Shown in pieces: positions 1 to 5,436 of a DNA stretch of 22,625 bases. The notes under the pieces are model-generated. The model was not told where the DNA came from and did no database searches. It saw only the letters and a program-made list of their open reading frames with translations. The position numbers and the translations under genes were made by a program. Source of the DNA: a virus; the IMG/VR virus record IMGVR_UViG_3300017788_000189, positions 1 to 22,625 of that record. One strand, 5' to 3'. Numbering within the stretch: the stretch's first letter is position 1; every line of letters begins with the position of its first letter.

Positions 1-156
1 GCAGTGCGAGAGCTTGAAAAGGCCATCAAACCAACAAAAACCAGCTTCTACAGGCCAGGAGTGTTGGCGCGTCAGCAGGGCTATCAAATGGACCTCATGA
101 GCCGGGAGTTGACAAAGGGCGAAAACCAGCTACTCTGCTCATACCCCGACTGGTAA
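1..156 (+). CDS. C-terminal fragment of an unrecognised protein
   Basis: Frame 1 is open from the first base and stops with TAA at 154-156, giving the last 51 residues of a protein that begins outside the window. The fragment is mixed basic and polar (it contains RELEKAIKPTKTSFYRPG and ends in LLCSYPDW). It has no motif I recognise and no membrane segment. The next gene starts 31 bases later on the same strand, so the two could share a transcript. Without the N-terminus no function can be assigned. It could also be chance open frame, but the codon pattern resembles the neighbouring genes. Confidence 0.5.
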   Translation, partial: AVRELEKAIKPTKTSFYRPGVLARQQGYQMDLMSRELTKGENQLLCSYPDW

Positions 157-186
157 ATCATCGGGCTCCTCTCGACAATTATCACC

Positions 187-594
187 ATGTCTTCCCACGA
201 CGAACTGTTTTGTCTTTCCATGGACTATGCAAGCAGCCCTGAGCTGCCTGCCCTAAAGAAGCGTTTTGAAGGCTTCTCTGCTTGTAAAGACAAGGCCACT
301 GCCGCTGCTTTTGGCTACCTAGCAGCCATGCAAGATGCCACAATGTCAGAAGAAGAAGAAGAAGAAATAACAGTGTTTGATGAAATTTGCGTTGTAATGG
401 ACCAGCTTCTTGATAAAGAAGGTTTTTCATGCACAGAAGAGGCTGCTGATTTAACCATGGGCCTTATTTACAACTGGCTGCATGATCAATTTGTTGAAGA
501 AGGTTTTGCTGGTAGCGTGCTTGATAGTCTGGCAACATTATTTCGTCCTTTCGTCAAGCCAGGCGTTATCAAGGAAGGCACCATCAAAGAATGA
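187..594 (+). CDS. Small acidic hypothetical protein
   Basis: This ORF encodes 135 residues from an ATG at 187. The protein is strongly acidic and looks mostly helical. It carries a run of six glutamates (SEEEEEE, about residues 54-60) encoded by a GAA-type triplet run, then a predicted helical middle (about residues 63-110) rich in Leu, Asp and Glu. No signal peptide, membrane segment or known domain is visible. No clear Shine-Dalgarno precedes the ATG, as with several other genes here. A strong intrinsic terminator lies 38 bases downstream, so this is probably the last gene of a short transcript. Two small genes near 13-14 kb have the same kind of glutamate run, but I see no wider similarity to them. 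Function unknown. Confidence 0.7.
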   Translation: MSSHDELFCLSMDYASSPELPALKKRFEGFSACKDKATAAAFGYLAAMQDATMSEEEEEEITVFDEICVVMDQLLDKEGFSCTEEAADLTMGLIYNWLHDQFVEEGFAGSVLDSLATLFRPFVKPGVIKEGTIKE

Positions 595-631
595 GCTGGT
601 AACTACCACTACTGCCTTTTCCCATAGTTTG

Positions 632-663
632 GCCCTAGTCTTAATAAAAGACTGGGGCTTTTT
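632..663 (+). terminator. Strong intrinsic terminator
   Basis: An 11-bp stem pairs GCCCTAGTCTT (632-642) with AAGACTGGGGC (648-658), with one G-U pair, a 5-base loop and a T run at 659-663. It lies after the stop of the acidic ORF and 59 bases before the next start. This is the textbook layout of a factor-independent terminator on the plus strand. Confidence 0.9.
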
Positions 664-721
664 CTAAAAGCTTGCAAGGCTTTGTCAGCAGCTTTTCTCC
701 CCACGCCCATCAGAGTTTCTC

Positions 722-910
722 ATGTTTGACGATCTTCCTGCGCCTTTCATGATAGAGACAATCAAAGTATGGCCAGTTCATAGTCGCCCAGGCTTTGCTT
801 GGTTTGTTGCCCATGAGGGCAAGCCATATTATTTCAAGACTAAGCCAGAGGCGATTTTGTTTGCCAAGGACGCCCAAAGCGGAAGTGATCCTGAAGGGCT
901 TTGCGACTGA
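722..910 (+). CDS. Small hypothetical protein, 62 aa
   Basis: The ORF starts with ATG at 722 and encodes 62 residues. The middle of the protein (roughly residues 24-50: FAWFVAHEGKPYYF followed by KTKPEAILFAKDAQ) has the beta-beta-alpha feel of small single-domain proteins such as DUF2188, where two strands precede an 'A..A...A' helix. This resemblance is by eye and weak. No membrane segment or cysteine motif is present. The ATG follows a pyrimidine tract (GTTTCTC) and lacks a good Shine-Dalgarno. The gene lies between two terminators (632-663 and 934-957), so it may be a separate small transcript. Function unknown. Confidence 0.6.
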   Translation: MFDDLPAPFMIETIKVWPVHSRPGFAWFVAHEGKPYYFKTKPEAILFAKDAQSGSDPEGLCD

Positions 911-933
911 GCTACAGTAAGGAGTGTCCGTTC

Positions 934-957
934 AGCCCGCGCAAGGCGGGCTTTGTT
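934..957 (+). terminator. Intrinsic terminator just before nrdA
   Basis: A perfect 7-bp GC-rich stem pairs AGCCCGC (934-940) with GCGGGCT (946-952) around a GCAAG loop, followed by a T-rich tail (TTGTTGT). It ends six bases before the ATG at 963. Its presence argues that the upstream GTG at 924 is not the nrdA start. It may limit read-through into nrdA. Confidence 0.75.
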
Positions 958-962
958 GTCTC

Positions 963-2393
963 ATGAAGCTCAAGGAAAAGGCAAAGTGCGAAAAGATTGC
1001 TCGCACTGGCAGGGTGGAAAGCTGGCTGAGCGACCCTGAGGGGCGTCTGGCAGTGAGCTGCACTGTATTTGTCGTGGAAGATTCCATGGAGGGGCCTGAT
1101 GGCATTGAACAGTCATGGCGCTTTGTATCCCATGGGCTACGAAATGGTGCAGGCGTAGCCGTCCATCTTTCGAATTTGCGCCCCAAGGGAGAAGAAAATG
1201 GCAAGGGGCTTGTTGCTAGTGGTCCTCTCAGTTTTGGCAAAATCTATTCCACGCTGAACGAAATCTTGCGTCGTGGAGGCAAGTACAAAAATGGTGCCGT
1301 TGTGCTTCATTTGGACTATGACCACCCCGATGCCATTGATCTAATCAAGGCTCCACGCTCAGAATTTCCATGGGCAAAGCGTTGCATTGACGTGGATGAT
1401 CAATTCTTGGACAAAAGCTCGCCTGAATTTATCAAAGCATTATGTCAGGGCATTTCTAGTGGAGACATTTGGCTCAACAAGATTCGCTATAACGAAAGAG
1501 GAGAACGTCTGCGTGGAAATGTCTGCCTCGAAATTTATCTTCCTCATCGTGGCACTTGTCTTCTGCAGCATGTCAATCTCGGTGCTTGCAGCATCAATGA
1601 AATAGAGCAAGCATTTGCGGACGGCATGAAGCAGCTTTGTGAGCTGCATCCTTCCACTGGCGTGGGCGACACTGGCGAATACCTTTCTCCGTCCGTTGAC
1701 AAGCAAGTGGGCCTTGGCATTCTTGGTCTTGCTAATTTCCTTTCCATTCATGACATCTCCTACGAAGACTTTGGTAAAGCTTTGGAAGCTTATCTTGACG
1801 AGGATCCTCATCCTTGGTGTCATCACTGGGCTGGTCAACGTGCTGGCGAAGCCGTAGCTGCCATTCAACGGGGCTTATTGGGCGCTGCGGACATTGCTAA
1901 GGAGCATGGCATGGAACGTGCTTTTACCATTGCCCCCACTGCTTCATGCTCCTATCGCTATTTGGACTCCAAAGGCTTTACAACTGCTCCTGAAATTGCC
2001 CCTCCCATTGATCAAATTGTCGATCGAGATAGTGAAACAATGGGCGTGGAAAGGTTTGAATATGGGCCAGTGGAAATTGCGGAGCAAGTGGGCTGGGAAG
2101 CGTTTAAGAGAGTGGCTGATGGCATTGTTGAACTGATGCAACGCACTGGTCTTTTTCATGGCCATTCCATGAACTGGTGGTCTGATATGACAGTTTGTGA
2201 TGAAGCTTTCCTCCGCGAATGGCTTGCCAGCCCTCAATCGTCTATTTACTATGCCCTACAAGTGCAATCGGGCACACAAGCCAAAGACGATGTTGGAGTA
2301 GACTTAGGAGAGAGTCTGACCGACTTCTTTAATTTGGACGAGCCCGAAGCTTGTTCTTTAGAAGCTGGTTTCTGTAGCGCCTGCGCAGAGTGA
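963..2393 (+). CDS. nrdA: Class I ribonucleotide reductase, catalytic (alpha) subunit, compact form
   Basis: The product reduces ribonucleotides to deoxyribonucleotides in the cytoplasm to feed phage DNA synthesis. From the ATG at 963 it has 476 residues, far shorter than E. coli NrdA (about 760), and no N-terminal ATP-cone is visible. Active-site marks are present: the NxCxE triad in GNVCLEI (N186, C188, E190), a likely redox cysteine pair C33 (VSCTVF) and C209 (GACSI), the paired tyrosines of SIYYALQ (Y429, Y430) that carry the radical in class I enzymes, and a C-terminal CxxC tail (C471, C474). The tyrosine dyad and an adjacent beta-subunit gene favour class I over the class II label often given to short cyanophage reductases. 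An in-frame GTG at 924 would add 13 residues but would place a terminator hairpin inside the gene. nrdB follows after 76 bases. Confidence 0.92.
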   Translation: MKLKEKAKCEKIARTGRVESWLSDPEGRLAVSCTVFVVEDSMEGPDGIEQSWRFVSHGLRNGAGVAVHLSNLRPKGEENGKGLVASGPLSFGKIYSTLNEILRRGGKYKNGAVVLHLDYDHPDAIDLIKAPRSEFPWAKRCIDVDDQFLDKSSPEFIKALCQGISSGDIWLNKIRYNERGERLRGNVCLEIYLPHRGTCLLQHVNLGACSINEIEQAFADGMKQLCELHPSTGVGDTGEYLSPSVDKQVGLGILGLANFLSIHDISYEDFGKALEAYLDEDPHPWCHHWAGQRAGEAVAAIQRGLLGAADIAKEHGMERAFTIAPTASCSYRYLDSKGFTTAPEIAPPIDQIVDRDSETMGVERFEYGPVEIAEQVGWEAFKRVADGIVELMQRTGLFHGHSMNWWSDMTVCDEAFLREWLASPQSSIYYALQVQSGTQAKDDVGVDLGESLTDFFNLDEPEACSLEAGFCSACAE

Positions 2394-2411
2394 TCCACGA
2401 CCAGGACAATT

Positions 2412-2436
2412 GGGCGGCATTTGCTGCCCTTATTTG
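2412..2436 (+). terminator. Terminator-like hairpin between nrdA and nrdB
   Basis: GGGCGGC (2412-2418) pairs with GCTGCCC (2423-2429), including one G-U pair, around a 4-base loop, followed by a T-rich TTATTTGT. It may attenuate transcription between the two subunit genes or protect the nrdA 3' end. The T run is interrupted, so termination would probably be partial. Confidence 0.45.
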
Positions 2437-2469
2437 TCGTCTCTTGTTTTTCCCCATTGCTTCTTTTTC

Positions 2470-3201
2470 ATGGCAGTCCTCGACTATTTCTCTGCTGTTG
2501 CCCGTAAGCGCCCTTGGCAGGCAGTGCCTGTCACCAAGGGCCAGTTTGTAGAAGGCTCCGAGGAAACCATCCTTCGCGCCTTGGCCATTCGCCACCTTGA
2601 GCTACCAGTGAAGGACATGCTCCTCGAGGGGCTTGAGCGAGAACTTCCCAGCAGCCCTGGCCTCATTGAAAGCGTCTATAGCAACATCAAAGACGAAGAA
2701 CGTCACGACGAAGCCTTGAATTATGTTGCGGCTGCTCATGGCACGAATGAGAAGGCTGAAAAAGAAGCCCTGCGCATTCGTCAGGCTTGGTACGATCATC
2801 CTGCCCACCCCATGGCAAAAGTGGCAGTGCTAGAGCGAAGTTTGTTCTTTACCATTCTTCCCTTTTTCCGTTTCAATGGGGACAAAGGACTTCGCACTGT
2901 TGCAACGGACATTTCTCGCGATGAAATCTGTCACGCCTATTGCCATACGAAGATTTGCGAGGAAGCTGGCGAAAAGTATGGAGATAGCCTGAACAAGCTG
3001 CGCAAAATGACTGCGTTGTGGATCTATGACAAGCTTGGCTCGTCAGACAACAAATATCTCGACAAGGACTTCTGGTTGCGTCAAAGCGACAGCTTGTTCT
3101 ACAGCGGCAAAGCTCCAGAGCTACAAGAGACTCGTGCCAGCACAATGCCATGTTTCTTTGAGAGTAATGCGCTAAATCTGCCTGCCTATGGGCGTGGTTG
3201 A
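2470..3201 (+). CDS. nrdB: Class I ribonucleotide reductase, small (beta) subunit without the usual radical tyrosine
   Basis: This is the metal-containing partner that generates the radical used by the alpha subunit encoded just upstream. The 243-residue protein is shorter than typical NrdB (about 320-380). Two ExxH metal-binding motifs are visible, E76-H79 in DEERHDE and E152-H155 in RDEICHA. E122 (VLERSLFF) and a glutamate near residue 44 sit at the spacing of the other two ligands. Four residues after the first histidine, where E. coli has the radical Tyr122, I count a leucine (L83). A tyrosine lies two residues further on. The ATG at 2470 was chosen because an upstream TTG extension (2410) adds an implausible Cys/Phe-rich leader overlapping a hairpin. 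The start sits in a pyrimidine tract with no Shine-Dalgarno. Ferritin-like proteins are the only alternative, and the nrdA neighbour makes that unlikely. Confidence 0.85.
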   Translation: MAVLDYFSAVARKRPWQAVPVTKGQFVEGSEETILRALAIRHLELPVKDMLLEGLERELPSSPGLIESVYSNIKDEERHDEALNYVAAAHGTNEKAEKEALRIRQAWYDHPAHPMAKVAVLERSLFFTILPFFRFNGDKGLRTVATDISRDEICHAYCHTKICEEAGEKYGDSLNKLRKMTALWIYDKLGSSDNKYLDKDFWLRQSDSLFYSGKAPELQETRASTMPCFFESNALNLPAYGRG

Positions 3202-3452
3202 CGCTATATTGATGGAGCGGCTAAGCCCTCTAACGCTTGGCCTGTAAACCAAGTCCTGCTTGCAGGCCAGAAGAGTTGATCGCCTCCTGCTCGGGAAGCT
3301 AAGATAGCGCTAGGCCATAGAGCCTAGAAGAGCAAGGTGCAATTCCTTGCCTTCCCCATTGATTTTCCTTATGGGGCCTTGCAAGGTGCTTGCTCGGGCT
3401 TAAACTACTGACGCCTCCCGCTGCTGAAAGCGCAACCACTAGGTCAGAGCCC
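3202..3452 (+). other. Hairpin-rich intergenic region with a tRNA-like element
   Basis: No convincing gene lies in these 251 bases, but they hold many perfect short stems. CTTGG/CCAAG (3236-3240 with 3249-3253) encloses CCTGTAAA, which resembles a tRNA-Tyr anticodon loop. CCTG/CAGG (3255-3258 with 3263-3266) resembles a class II variable arm, and GAGCGGCTAA just upstream resembles a D-loop. Downstream, GGGAAG (3293-3298) pairs with CTTCCC (3351-3356). Inside it is CAAGG-7-base loop-CCTTG (3333-3349), containing GGTGCAATTCC, one base off the tRNA B-box consensus. Another stem pairs 3354-3359 with 3371-3376. The parts do not assemble into one canonical cloverleaf: the anticodon loops have 8 bases and the right-hand unit is only 65 nt. 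I see a degenerate tRNA or another structured RNA, not a proven tRNA gene. Confidence 0.4.
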
Positions 3453-4001
3453 ATGACAGCTTTCGTTATAGCAGATTCACATTTTGGACACGCCAAAAGC
3501 CTGTCCTTCGACCAGCCAGACGGCTCCCCATTGCGTCCTTTTGACTCTGTTGAGGAGATGGACGAGACAATGGTGGAACGCTGGAATGCAGTGGTCCATG
3601 CTAAAGACACCGTGTATCACCTAGGCGATGTTGCAATTCCCAGAAGTGGCTTAGCTAACCTAGCTAAGTGCAATGGAAGGAAGATTCTCATTCGCGGCAA
3701 CCACGACACTTTTAAGCTCAAGGACTACGCTGAGCATTTTGAAGACATTCGTGGGGCCATGTTTCATCATGCGGGCAATGCACTACCAGGGGGGCTCATC
3801 TTCACGCACATTCCCGTGCATCCCGATAATCTTCGCGGTCACTATTTGGGCAATGTTCACGGCCACCTTCATTGTCATCTAGTCATACGAGACGGACAGA
3901 TTGACAAAAGGTATTTCAATGCTTGCGTAGAAAGAAATGACTTTTCTCCTGTAGCATTAGAAGGCATAATTGCCTATTTCAAGGGCGATGGACGAACGTA
4001 A
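3453..4001 (+). CDS. Calcineurin-like metallophosphoesterase
   Basis: The 182-residue product carries the signature of dinuclear metallophosphoesterases in order: DxH (D8, H10 in IADSHFGH), GD (G58-D59 in HLGDV), GNHD (G82-D85 in IRGNHD), a histidine in FTHIPVH, and GHxH near residue 150 (NVHGHLH). Such enzymes hydrolyse phosphomono- or diesters with two metal ions. Short phage members are soluble and their substrate is usually unknown; cyclic nucleotides, nucleic acid ends and proteins are all possible. The longer reading frame from 3390 lacks support, and ATG 3453 places the DxH motif at the usual distance from the N-terminus. The next small gene overlaps its 3' end by 14 bases, which suggests coupling. 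No membrane segment is visible. Confidence 0.9.
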   Translation: MTAFVIADSHFGHAKSLSFDQPDGSPLRPFDSVEEMDETMVERWNAVVHAKDTVYHLGDVAIPRSGLANLAKCNGRKILIRGNHDTFKLKDYAEHFEDIRGAMFHHAGNALPGGLIFTHIPVHPDNLRGHYLGNVHGHLHCHLVIRDGQIDKRYFNACVERNDFSPVALEGIIAYFKGDGRT

Positions 4002-4191
4002 GCGCACGTTCAACACTCCCACCAGAGCGCCTTGGAACCCAGTCATCCATCAATTACTCAAGGCAGTGGATGAGCACATGCATCTATATTTCCTCCATCG
4101 TGACCCTTGGCATCTCGAGAAGGCTTCAATGCTTAGGGCGTATCTCCACGAGCTAAAAACCTACATTCACAAGCAAGAAGAAAAAAATTAA
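3988..4191 (+). CDS. Small hypothetical protein, 67 aa, overlapping the phosphoesterase gene
   Basis: The ATG at 3988 lies inside the end of the phosphoesterase gene in another frame (14-base overlap), an arrangement typical of translationally coupled phage genes. The product begins with a basic, proline-containing leader (MDERKRTFNTPTRAPWNP). It continues as what looks like one or two amphipathic helices rich in His, Leu and aromatic residues, and ends in KQEEKN. There is no cysteine motif, signal peptide or transmembrane stretch. It may bind nucleic acid or the neighbouring enzyme, but that is a guess; I do not recognise the family. Confidence 0.6.
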   Translation: MDERKRTFNTPTRAPWNPVIHQLLKAVDEHMHLYFLHRDPWHLEKASMLRAYLHELKTYIHKQEEKN

Positions 4192-4226
4192 CAATTTCTT
4201 AAGCAATAAAGTGAGTGGCGTAACAA

Positions 4227-4433
4227 TTGCTACAAAGCTTGCGAGATAGCTTAAAAGAAAGCGCGTGGCTCATTGTGACTCGCCTTGTTTATCGTGGTCT
4301 TCCCTATTTCATGGAAGAAGAGCACGAAGCTTTTTCCGCTTGGTGGCAGCTTGTTCATGCGCCATCCCGCTGGCTTGTTTATCGCGGACAAAAATACCGC
4401 CCCTGTCAAATTGACAAGAGCGGCTGGATGTAG
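4227..4433 (+). CDS. Small protein with two YRGxxY motifs (DUF4278-like)
   Basis: The frame from a TTG at 4227 gives 68 residues. Two copies of a tyrosine-arginine-glycine motif flank a short aromatic and acidic middle: LVYRGLPYF near residue 22 and LVYRGQKYR near residue 52. In cyanobacteria, DUF4278 proteins carry a similar 'YRGxxY' element, often at both ends, and they also occur in cyanophages. The match is by pattern only. The start is uncertain: there is no ATG before 4309, and a second TTG lies at 4239. The stop codon overlaps the 5' arm of a small hairpin (4433-4437 with 4448-4452). Function of the family is unknown. The repeat and the host link make this more likely a real gene than chance. 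Confidence 0.55.
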   Translation: MLQSLRDSLKESAWLIVTRLVYRGLPYFMEEEHEAFSAWWQLVHAPSRWLVYRGQKYRPCQIDKSGWM

Positions 4434-4829
4434 CCCTCAGGCCACGCAGGGCCGATAGCCGTAGATTGAAGCCAACTGCGCCTGGTGAAGCCTTGCGGCT
4501 TTCAGGAGCTGAAGCTTCACAAGCATGAGCTTGTTCACTGGCGTTTCTCCATGGTCCACCCCCGTTTCATGGTGGATTTCATGCACCCCGCAAGGGGCAA
4601 ACGTACTATCAGTCTACCAAAGCAAGCATGGTTGAAGGATGAGCAGAGTGTTCCCGCATTAGGGAATCAATGGAGTGCGGCTCCAACACTCTGTCGGAAG
4701 AGACCTAGCGCTTCAACTCGCTCGATCACGGAATCCACAAACGAAGCCAGCATGGACGAGCATGCTGGTTAAACCGTTGGCCAACGGGCTTCTGCAGAAA
4801 GCTCTAGAAGCATAGCACCATTTCAGGGA
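4434..4829 (+). other. About 400 bases without a convincing gene, densely packed with hairpins
   Basis: This stretch separates the plus-strand accessory genes from the minus-strand packaging genes. I count these perfect stems: GTGAAGC/GCTTCAC (4485-4491 with 4514-4520), ACAAGC/GCTTGT (4519-4524 with 4529-4534), TCCACC/GGTGGA (4555-4560 with 4571-4576), CCCC-GCAA-GGGG (4586-4597, a GNRA tetraloop), a three-way junction at 4644-4693, CCAGCATG/CATGCTGG (4747-4754 with 4761-4768), and a 14-base palindrome at 4774-4787. A reading frame from GTG 4485 to 4772 crosses most of these but looks like no protein I know, and its last codons form the 8-bp stem. The region may encode one or more structured RNAs or carry a regulatory or packaging signal. 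That is inference. Confidence 0.45.
4644..4693 (+). ncRNA. Candidate three-way-junction RNA
   Basis: An outer 7-bp stem (CAGAGTG 4644-4650 with CACTCTG 4687-4693) encloses two hairpins, TTCCC-GCATTA-GGGAA (4651-4666) and TGGAG-TGCGG-CTCCA (4671-4685). They are joined by TCAA and a single A, so 44 of 50 bases sit in stems or hairpin loops. The core does not match the hammerhead consensus or the glutamine riboswitch as I remember them. The strand is assumed plus from the flanking genes. It could be part of a longer RNA spanning 4434-4829. Confidence 0.35.
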
Positions 4830-4976
4830 TTGCTAACAAAAGAAGCTCCAGTACACAGCGGCCCCTTCTACAAACAGCCTTTTATTGACATGGCGAGCCT
4901 CGCGAAAGGGCACTCTAAGCTCATGCCTTTGGCCATGGAGGCTGTAGCACAAGCAGACCATGATCAATCGTCGTAG
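4830..4976 (+). CDS. Possible small protein, 48 aa, weakly supported
   Basis: A plus-strand frame from TTG 4830 to TAG 4974-4976 reads smoothly (it includes EAPVHSGPFYKQPFIDMASL and ends in ADHDQSS). It is open upstream to 4773. The only ATGs are internal, the first at about 4890. Its 3' end overlaps the minus-strand gene ending at 4964 by 13 bases, a tight convergent arrangement common in phages. There is no recognised domain and no clear ribosome binding site. It may be a real short gene or coincidental open frame. Confidence 0.25.
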   Translation: MLTKEAPVHSGPFYKQPFIDMASLAKGHSKLMPLAMEAVAQADHDQSS

Positions 4977-5173
4977 TCTTTACAGGGTCCCTGCCAATGC
5001 TCATCTTCATTGCCTGCCAATGATCGGTAGTCTTCCAGAAGATGCTCGTAAGCGGCCTTTGCCAGGCGGCTTTCTTCACTGAAAGGACCAAAACTTTTGC
5101 CAGCTTCTTCCACAGCCTCAGCCGCCTTCATCGCCCAGTCAAGGGCTTCTTCAGCAGCAACGGAGAGGGCCAT
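4964..5173 (-). CDS. Small helical acidic protein, 69 aa
   Basis: The minus-strand ATG at 5173 opens a 69-residue protein rich in Ala and Glu (MALSVAAEEALDWAMKAAEA at the start), which suggests one or two amphipathic helices. It ends in an acidic tail (CKDYDD). A weak purine-rich element (AGAGGA) lies about 12 bases upstream of the ATG. It is the last gene of the minus-strand block that begins with the nuclease-like gene and terL. Its position downstream of terL leaves open a packaging role, but there is no recognisable small-terminase helix-turn-helix. Function unknown. Confidence 0.6.
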   Translation of the reverse strand: MALSVAAEEALDWAMKAAEAVEEAGKSFGPFSEESRLAKAAYEHLLEDYRSLAGNEDEHWQGPCKDYDD

Positions 5174-5194
5174 GAGAATAACATTTCCTCTAGT

Positions 5195-5371
5195 TTACTG
5201 CTGCTCCATCTTCTTTCGCCTCAGTTCCTTATGCGCATCTTCTAGCTTCGGAAGCAACGAGGGGCGATATGCATGTTCGGCAGCAAGCAATTGAAGAGCA
5301 GTTTGTCTGTCGGCAGTCAAAAGAGCGCAAAGGAAAGACAGTTCCTCAAAAGAAAAGCTAATGTTGGTCAT
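5195..5371 (-). CDS. Small hypothetical protein, 58 aa
   Basis: This ORF sits between terL and the 69-aa gene on the minus strand. The ATG at 5371 (MTNISFSFEEL...) is preferred over a GTG two codons upstream at 5377. The protein looks like two helices: a hydrophobic first half (SFLCALLTADRQTALQLLAAE) and a basic second half ending in LRRKKMEQQ. There is no membrane prediction strong enough to call and no known motif. A 9-bp inverted repeat lies between this gene and the terL stop and may separate their expression. Function unknown; a small regulator or packaging accessory is possible. Confidence 0.55.
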   Translation of the reverse strand: MTNISFSFEELSFLCALLTADRQTALQLLAAEHAYRPSLLPKLEDAHKELRRKKMEQQ

Positions 5372-5384
5372 TTTCACTGCCGGC

Positions 5385-5427
5385 GAATTTTCAGCAAAAA
5401 TTGAAAAAGGAATAACAGTGAAAATTC
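5385..5427. repeat. 9-bp inverted repeat after terL
   Basis: GAATTTTCA (5385-5393) is perfectly inverted as TGAAAATTC (5419-5427), separated by 25 A/T-rich bases. It lies in the 65-base gap between the terL stop (5437) and the next minus-strand start (5371). The stem is A/T-rich and lacks a following T run on the minus strand, so it is a weak terminator at best. It could be a protein binding site. Confidence 0.4.
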
Positions 5428-5436
5428 TACAGGCAG

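Noticed and set aside
924-962. An N-terminal extension of nrdA from GTG 924.
   Set aside because: The only Shine-Dalgarno-like bases overlap the GTG, and a perfect terminator hairpin lies between it and ATG 963.
3293-3357. A complete tRNA gene.
   Set aside because: Acceptor and T arms fit, but there is no room for a D arm, the anticodon stem would have a 6- or 8-base loop, and one acceptor pair is C-C. It is reported only as tRNA-like.
4651-4712. A glutamine riboswitch or hammerhead ribozyme.
   Set aside because: CGGAAGAG after the junction slightly recalls the glutamine riboswitch, but the conserved core order is missing, and no hammerhead CUGANGA/GAAA core is present.
4485-4772. A 95-codon plus-strand reading frame starting with GTG.
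   Set aside because: The frame crosses many perfect hairpins, its protein shows no recognisable pattern, and the codons look irregular. It is described as a structured intergenic region instead.
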